A program made the position numbers and the translations under genes. Positions 7,361 through 11,064 of a DNA stretch of 11,064 bases are shown here, one piece after another. The notes under the pieces were generated by a model that had not been told where the DNA came from, did no database searches, and saw only the letters and a list, made by a program, of their open reading frames with translations. The stretch's first letter is position 1; every line of letters starts with the position of its first letter. The DNA is from Smittium mucronatum (taxonomy: Eukaryota > Kickxellomycota > Harpellomycetes > Harpellales > Legeriomycetaceae): the NCBI GenBank assembly GCA_001953115.1, contig LSSL01001168.1:1-11064 (forward strand), read 5' to 3'.

Positions 7361-7685
7361 TTATCTTATAAATTTTATCTCTAACCTTGGACCTAAAGAC
7401 TTGTCGGAAAAAAGCTTCTGGTCTGCAAAATAACCAATCAATCATGTATTAAAATTATCTAAGTCAAAAATTAGGCATTGTAAAGTTTAAAGTTTAAAGA
7501 TTCTTGAAATTTTTTAATTTTTGTAATGAGCCAATAGGCTCATTACACATATGAAACATTTCACCCAATTGAGAAAATCTCTCATAAGCATAATTGGCTG
7601 CTAGGAAACTAAAAATGATATAAATAAGGAAGCTTAGGCATTTCGGAATGGCTAAGCTTTTCAACTTGTTTCCATCTCCTGGCAT
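7361..7685 (-). CDS. Alternative spliced model, 60 residues in two exons
   Basis: Exon 1 would run from 7685 to 7565 and end at a donor TTGG|GTGAAA. The intron (7564-7423, 142 bases) ends in TTATTTTGCAG. Exon 2 would run from 7422 to 7361. The split codon G|AC gives Asp and the frame continues DQKLFSDKSLGPRLEIKFIR to TAA 7363-7361. The result is one membrane span followed by a basic, soluble C-terminal tail. The acceptor is good and exon 2 reads like real protein, but the donor lacks the GTAAGT consensus, and exon 2 is also open in the frame used by a 67-codon - strand ORF (7445-7242). This model and the unspliced 63-residue one exclude each other in their C-terminal halves. No family is recognised. 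Confidence 0.15.
7494..7685 (-). CDS. Possible 63-residue membrane protein (unspliced model)
   Basis: The frame begins at a true ATG (7685-7683), is open upstream for nine more codons, and ends at TAA 7496-7494. The product starts MPGDGNKLKS and then has a hydrophobic segment at about residues 16-33 (CLSFLIYIIFSFLAANYA), suited to a single membrane span. It continues with a charged and polar tail (YERFSQLGEMF). Its codons include GCC, CCG, AGC and GGA, unlike the surrounding AT-driven frames, and rows 7561 and 7621 have 33% and 38% G+C by hand count. No homologue is recognised and no promoter can be assigned. The same DNA carries strong inverted repeats, so the composition could instead reflect a structured RNA. 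A spliced alternative uses the first 40 codons only. Confidence 0.22.
   Translation of the reverse strand: MPGDGNKLKSLAIPKCLSFLIYIIFSFLAANYAYERFSQLGEMFHMCNEPIGSLQKLKNFKNL
7522..7547. repeat. Perfect 11-bp inverted repeat with AATA loop
   Basis: TGTAATGAGCC (7522-7532) and GGCTCATTACA (7537-7547) are exact reverse complements separated by four bases. Five of eleven pairs are G-C, making it the most stable short hairpin noticed in the window. It lies inside the 63-residue - strand frame, near its C-terminus, and inside the putative intron of the spliced model. Confidence 0.85.
7565..7597. repeat. Inverted repeat CCAATT/AATTGG with inner TGAGA/TCTCA
   Basis: CCAATT (7565-7570) matches AATTGG (7592-7597). 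Nested within, TGAGA (7570-7574) matches TCTCA (7580-7584). The two cannot both form fully because T7570 is shared. It is weaker than its neighbours. Confidence 0.4.
7630..7659. repeat. Hairpin: 8-bp stem, G-G mismatch, 4-bp stem, TCGG loop
   Basis: AAGCTTAG (7630-7637) pairs with CTAAGCTT (7652-7659). After one G-G mismatch, CATT (7639-7642) pairs with AATG (7647-7650) around the tetraloop TCGG. The two stacked stems and the short loop give a compact structure on either strand. It overlaps codons 9-18 of the - strand frame. Confidence 0.75.
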
Positions 7686-7870
7686 CTTATGACCAAATTC
7701 ATATTTATTACCTTATCCCCTTTTTCTCTCCAAAATAAACCTGATCCTTACAATTTTAATATATTATTAAAGTTTTTAAATTACATATATTATTATCGTG
7801 ATTATAAAGATTAAATAGCACTTACCCGTACTTAATTTCGTGTTATTTAAAAATCCAGAAAATTTAAAGA
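7686..7870. other. AT-rich spacer without gene
   Basis: The + strand has a pyrimidine-rich stretch (CTTATCCCCTTTTTCTCTCC, 7713-7732). On the - strand this is a purine tract upstream of the putative small gene. No regulatory role can be shown. Confidence 0.4.
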
Positions 7871-7899
7871 ACCAAAAGGGCCTTCATTCGCCTTCTGGT
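7871..7899. repeat. Imperfect hairpin, one mismatch
   Basis: ACCAAAAGG (7871-7879) pairs with CCTTCTGGT (7891-7899), eight of nine pairs, with an A-C mismatch at 7875/7895. The loop is 11 bases and can shrink through C7881-G7890. It lies about 185 bases beyond the GC-richer island and may belong to the same structured or former-coding segment. Confidence 0.55.
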
Positions 7900-9514
7900 A
7901 TTGATAGATTTTTCTAATAATTTTCATATTTTTATCATATTTTAAAATTATAAATAATTAAATTATTAAAAATAAATTAATAACTGTAAACGGGGAAAAA
8001 TATTAAATTTTTTGTGAATTAAAAAAAAAATCAGAAATCATATTCATCTAATTTAGTGAGTGATTTTTTAGCTACTTTAGCTTATCGATCTACAGCTATT
8101 TTTCAATATTTAATTTAACTAATCATTCAATTTTATTTAGTATACTCTATTAATTAATTATACGATTTTTAAGCAATAATGTTAAACTATATATATTAAA
8201 AAAAACCAGTATATATTATTTTTTATCTGAAATAAAATAAAAATTGGTCCATTATAATTGTTTATTCTAGTAAAATTTTATACGATTATTTTAAAAGAAT
8301 TTTACCACTAATGATTATAATAAAAAATATGTTACTTTTTTACGTATTATTATATACTTATTTATTCGATCTCGTAGTATTAAATCGTGATTTTTTCTAG
8401 ATTTATTTTAATTAGATTTTAATAAAGTGTTCTAATATTTAAAATTTTATAATAGAAAATTTTTTTGATGCCATATTATAGAAATATAAAATAGAACAAA
8501 ATATCTTTTTTACCCAAAGTTTTTTTTTTTTTTTAATTTCAATTTAAATATTTGATTCTTTTACTTGGATTTTCAATGAAATTGGACAATAATAAACTAT
8601 ATTTCTAAACTATAATATATTTACTGAATAATTATTTTAGTCTGTTTAATTTTCTTTTTCTTTTTTTTCAAATTTAGTTATCATCACGTCCAACTATAGT
8701 AGAGTAAATTAATTTTTACATGTAAAAATAGTTCTGTTATTAAAAAAGCTTAATATTATATGAAAATATTACAGTAAAGATAAATTAAAATAGGGCTTAA
8801 GTATATCAGAAAAAAAAACACTGAAAATTAACTAAAATAAGTTGAAATACTGAAAATACACCTAATAAATTAAATAATCATACTTTGAAAAAAGTTCTAG
8901 ATAAAAAATGCAATTTAAAATATTCATAATATTTCTATTCTTTTTTAATTTTTTTGTATTGTTAAATATTACTTGGGTTATTGACCTGTAAAATATGTAA
9001 AATTATGATGATAATTTCAAAAATGCAAAATATTGAATCTAGAGATTATTTTTTCATTTTTTTTATTCGGGGGTTATAAATTATAATTTTTATAACTAAA
9101 AAAGTAATCTTACAAGGTAATTTACATAATATAGGAATTCCCAGAAGGTAAATTAAAGCCTTTAAAAAGTTCAGACTCATAATAAATAATCGAAATTGAT
9201 TCTCAGGAAAAATATAGGAATCCACGATTTGATAAAAAATAGAAAAATAGCTTGAAGTTTTGTAAAGTCCCAAGTTTTTTTTAATTTGTCTCTAAAATTA
9301 TATATCTGGAAATAATGTATCTTTTTTTAAGTGAAGCTATTTAATAATGAACCTAAATTTAAGAAATTTTAGACAAAACAATTATAAGATATAATAATAA
9401 AAAAGGATTTAAGCTCAAATATTAGCATGTAATATCCATTTTTCGAAATATAGTTATGAGCTTTTTTTTTATTTGTAAAAAAATTTTAATCACGTCGTTT
9501 TCTTAGAAGCGAGA
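7900..9514. other. AT desert without supported gene
   Basis: This is 1.6 kb of AT-rich DNA with many T and A tracts, including T14 at 8521-8534. A - strand frame at 9046-9273 is open for 75 codons but begins at TTG, and its first ATG leaves 44 hydrophobic residues, so it is not called. I see no RNA gene, repeat family or strong hairpin. Confidence 0.6.
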
Positions 9515-9524
9515 GGGGGGGGGG
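9515..9524. repeat. G10 homopolymer
   Basis: Ten G follow GCGAGA and precede CTTTAA. With the C10 at 3179-3188 it is one of two ten-base G/C runs in otherwise AT-dominated DNA. Confidence 0.92.
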
Positions 9525-11035
9525 CTTTAAAATCAAACCAATTCTATATACTTGTTTCAAATAAATTTGCCAATTTTTTTTAAAAAACGAGTCTTTTTAA
9601 CGACTATTTTTTTTTAATAAAATTTATCGATTTAAAAATGTAATCAACTAGTCTAACTAAAATAAATCAATTTAATCCCGAGTCATTGGAGCCAAAATAT
9701 CATTGCAGCTTTGGATCCAGGATATTTAATTTATCAATTTGAAATCTTTTATAAATTATAAAAATCAATTTTTTTTTAAAAGAATATAAACTTTTTCTGT
9801 TCTAATTTATTTAATATATCAAATATATCATTTTTTTATTGTGTGAAAATTGAATAATAACTAGATAAGAAAACCTAAATTTATACTAAATTAAAAATAG
9901 AATATTTTTTAAAATTAATTTATCATGATTGTATAAATGGCGGAATATTTTATCTATCTTTTCAAATTTAGGATATACTAAAACTTAGCCAAAATTAATG
10001 TATTTTCCATTTAAAAGACACTCAGAGCCTAAGTTATAACAAAAAAACACCCATTAAAATGATTTAAAAATAATATTATAGGGTTTAAAGTTACGAAAAT
10101 ACCATTTATAATGATTCTAAATTTAGAGCTAGAGTACTTTTTGACCTTTAGAACTGGAATTTGGTTGAAACACAAAATAGAAATAAAAATAATTAAAAAT
10201 AATTAAGGTGCGTGAATAAGATTAGGAATAACACTATATGGTAAGATTTTTGGACTTTTGGGATCCATTTTTATCGAGATTCTCGCAATAATGTTGAGCT
10301 TAATATATAAAAACGAAATTTTCATGTTATTTTTATTTAAATTTTTTTTAAAAAAAAAACAAACATATTTTCTTTGTAGCTTTTTCTAAAAATTATGAAT
10401 ATTTTTTGATTTAATTAGTATCTGAAAAAAAAAAATTCCAGGAAAAAATTTATTTTAATTAATAATAACGAAAAAAAGAATTAAAATTAGGACTTGGTAT
10501 CATATTCCACACAAATTTGACTTTACTTTCTGAAATACTAGTGATAAAACAAGGGTAATTATGTTTAATATTTTTTATTTCGAATAATATGAATAAAAAT
10601 GATTTTTAATTTTATCTAAAGTAATAAAGTTTTATTTAAAAATTAACTCAACTTTTAAAACGTAAAGTGATATTTAGATTGGTTTGGTAAAAAAAACAAG
10701 TATATAAATTTATGGATTTACTATACATATTAATTTTAATATTCAATGCATTTATAAAATTTTTTTCTTTCTTACCTAGTTTTTTTGGTTATAGTGAAAT
10801 CATTTATTTTTATTTTTATACTATTTTTATAATTGACTATAACTGGATCAAGCTCTATGTATACAAGACGTTTTAATTTATAATTCACGCAATATGTTTC
10901 TAGTCTATTTATTTTTTGAGCTAATTATATAGATAGTGTATTATAGAATTGATATGACGGATCGGTTTAATTTTAAATAATACAACGTTTAAATGATTTT
11001 CGCACCGAATAAAACAGTAACATACGTATTCTGTC
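9525..11035. other. AT desert without gene
   Basis: I see no supported gene. A small GC-richer spot at 9677-9722 (CCCGAGTCATTGGAGCC and after) reads as a short open frame in one phase, but it has no start and stops soon after. The rest is A/T tracts. Confidence 0.6.
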
Positions 11036-11064
11036 TTTTTTTTTTTTTTTTTTTTTTTAAAAAA
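11036..11064. repeat. T23A6 homopolymer block at the window end
   Basis: Twenty-three T (11036-11058) are followed by six A to the last base. It could be simple sequence at which an assembly stopped, or, read on the - strand, a poly(A) tail of a retroposed copy. No target-site duplication can be checked because the sequence ends here. Confidence 0.9.

Noticed and set aside
7242..7445. 67-codon - strand frame starting at an ATG
   Set aside because: Its 5' part overlaps the proposed exon 2 in another frame and its remainder is AT-driven (YYYPNNN and similar). The TTTTGCAG inside it looks more like a splice acceptor than coding sequence.
9046..9273. 75-codon hydrophobic - strand frame
   Set aside because: TTG start, Ile/Leu/Lys-rich as expected from AT composition, no family recognised, and no hairpin or promoter context.
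1..11064. Alternative genetic code (TGA as Trp, or TAA/TAG as Gln) hiding long genes
   Set aside because: In the patches I tested, frames under these codes still stopped quickly and ran through homopolymers. No long, diverse protein appeared.
1..11064. CRISPR array, phage or plasmid system
   Set aside because: No spaced direct repeats of 20-40 bases were seen, no integrase, replication or defence gene is visible, and gene density is far below that of such elements.

Overview
This window is very AT-rich DNA with no gene that can be identified with confidence. Hand counts of single 60-base rows run from about 10% G+C (row 3661) to 38% (row 1). The longest reading frame open from an ATG is 101 codons. 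There is no tRNA, rRNA, CRISPR array, Shine-Dalgarno-led operon or recognisable protein family. A bacterial, phage or plasmid segment of 11 kb would normally be packed with genes, so this looks like intergenic or intronic DNA of an AT-rich eukaryotic nuclear genome. Supporting signs are pyrimidine-rich tracts ending in AG beside short protein-like frames, a (TGTA)n microsatellite, long A and T homopolymers and scattered AT palindromes. An animal is a reasonable guess because of the tetranucleotide tail beside a GC-richer block, but the species cannot be told from the sequence.

Layout. Positions 1-800 are the least AT-rich part. They hold the best candidate for real coding DNA on the + strand: two frames (169-287 and 541-634) that join in phase across a 253-base GT...AG intron, end in TAA, and are followed by two AATAAA motifs. 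From about 800 to 4870 the DNA is mostly very AT-rich. It contains a patch open in several frames at once (1099-1459), two overlapping short frames (1928-2207), C7 and C10 tracts, and a T14A10-(TA)n block. At 4871-4920 a (TA)5(TGTA)10 microsatellite abuts a GC-richer block of about 145 bases with an 8-bp hairpin. Read on the - strand, that looks like the 3' end of a non-LTR element or SINE with its tetranucleotide tail. A further AT desert holds one stop-bounded frame with non-AT-like codon content (6077-6187).

Positions 7361-7685 are the second GC-richer island. On the - strand they encode a possible 63-residue protein with one membrane segment, or a 60-residue product if a 142-base intron is removed. 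The same island carries three inverted repeats in a row, one a perfect 11-bp stem with a 4-base loop. From 7900 to the end the DNA is again an AT desert, with a G10 tract at 9515-9524 and a closing T23A6 homopolymer block at the window edge.

No multi-gene system can be made out. All protein-coding calls here are low-confidence models based on reading frame, splice-site and composition clues. None is based on homology.
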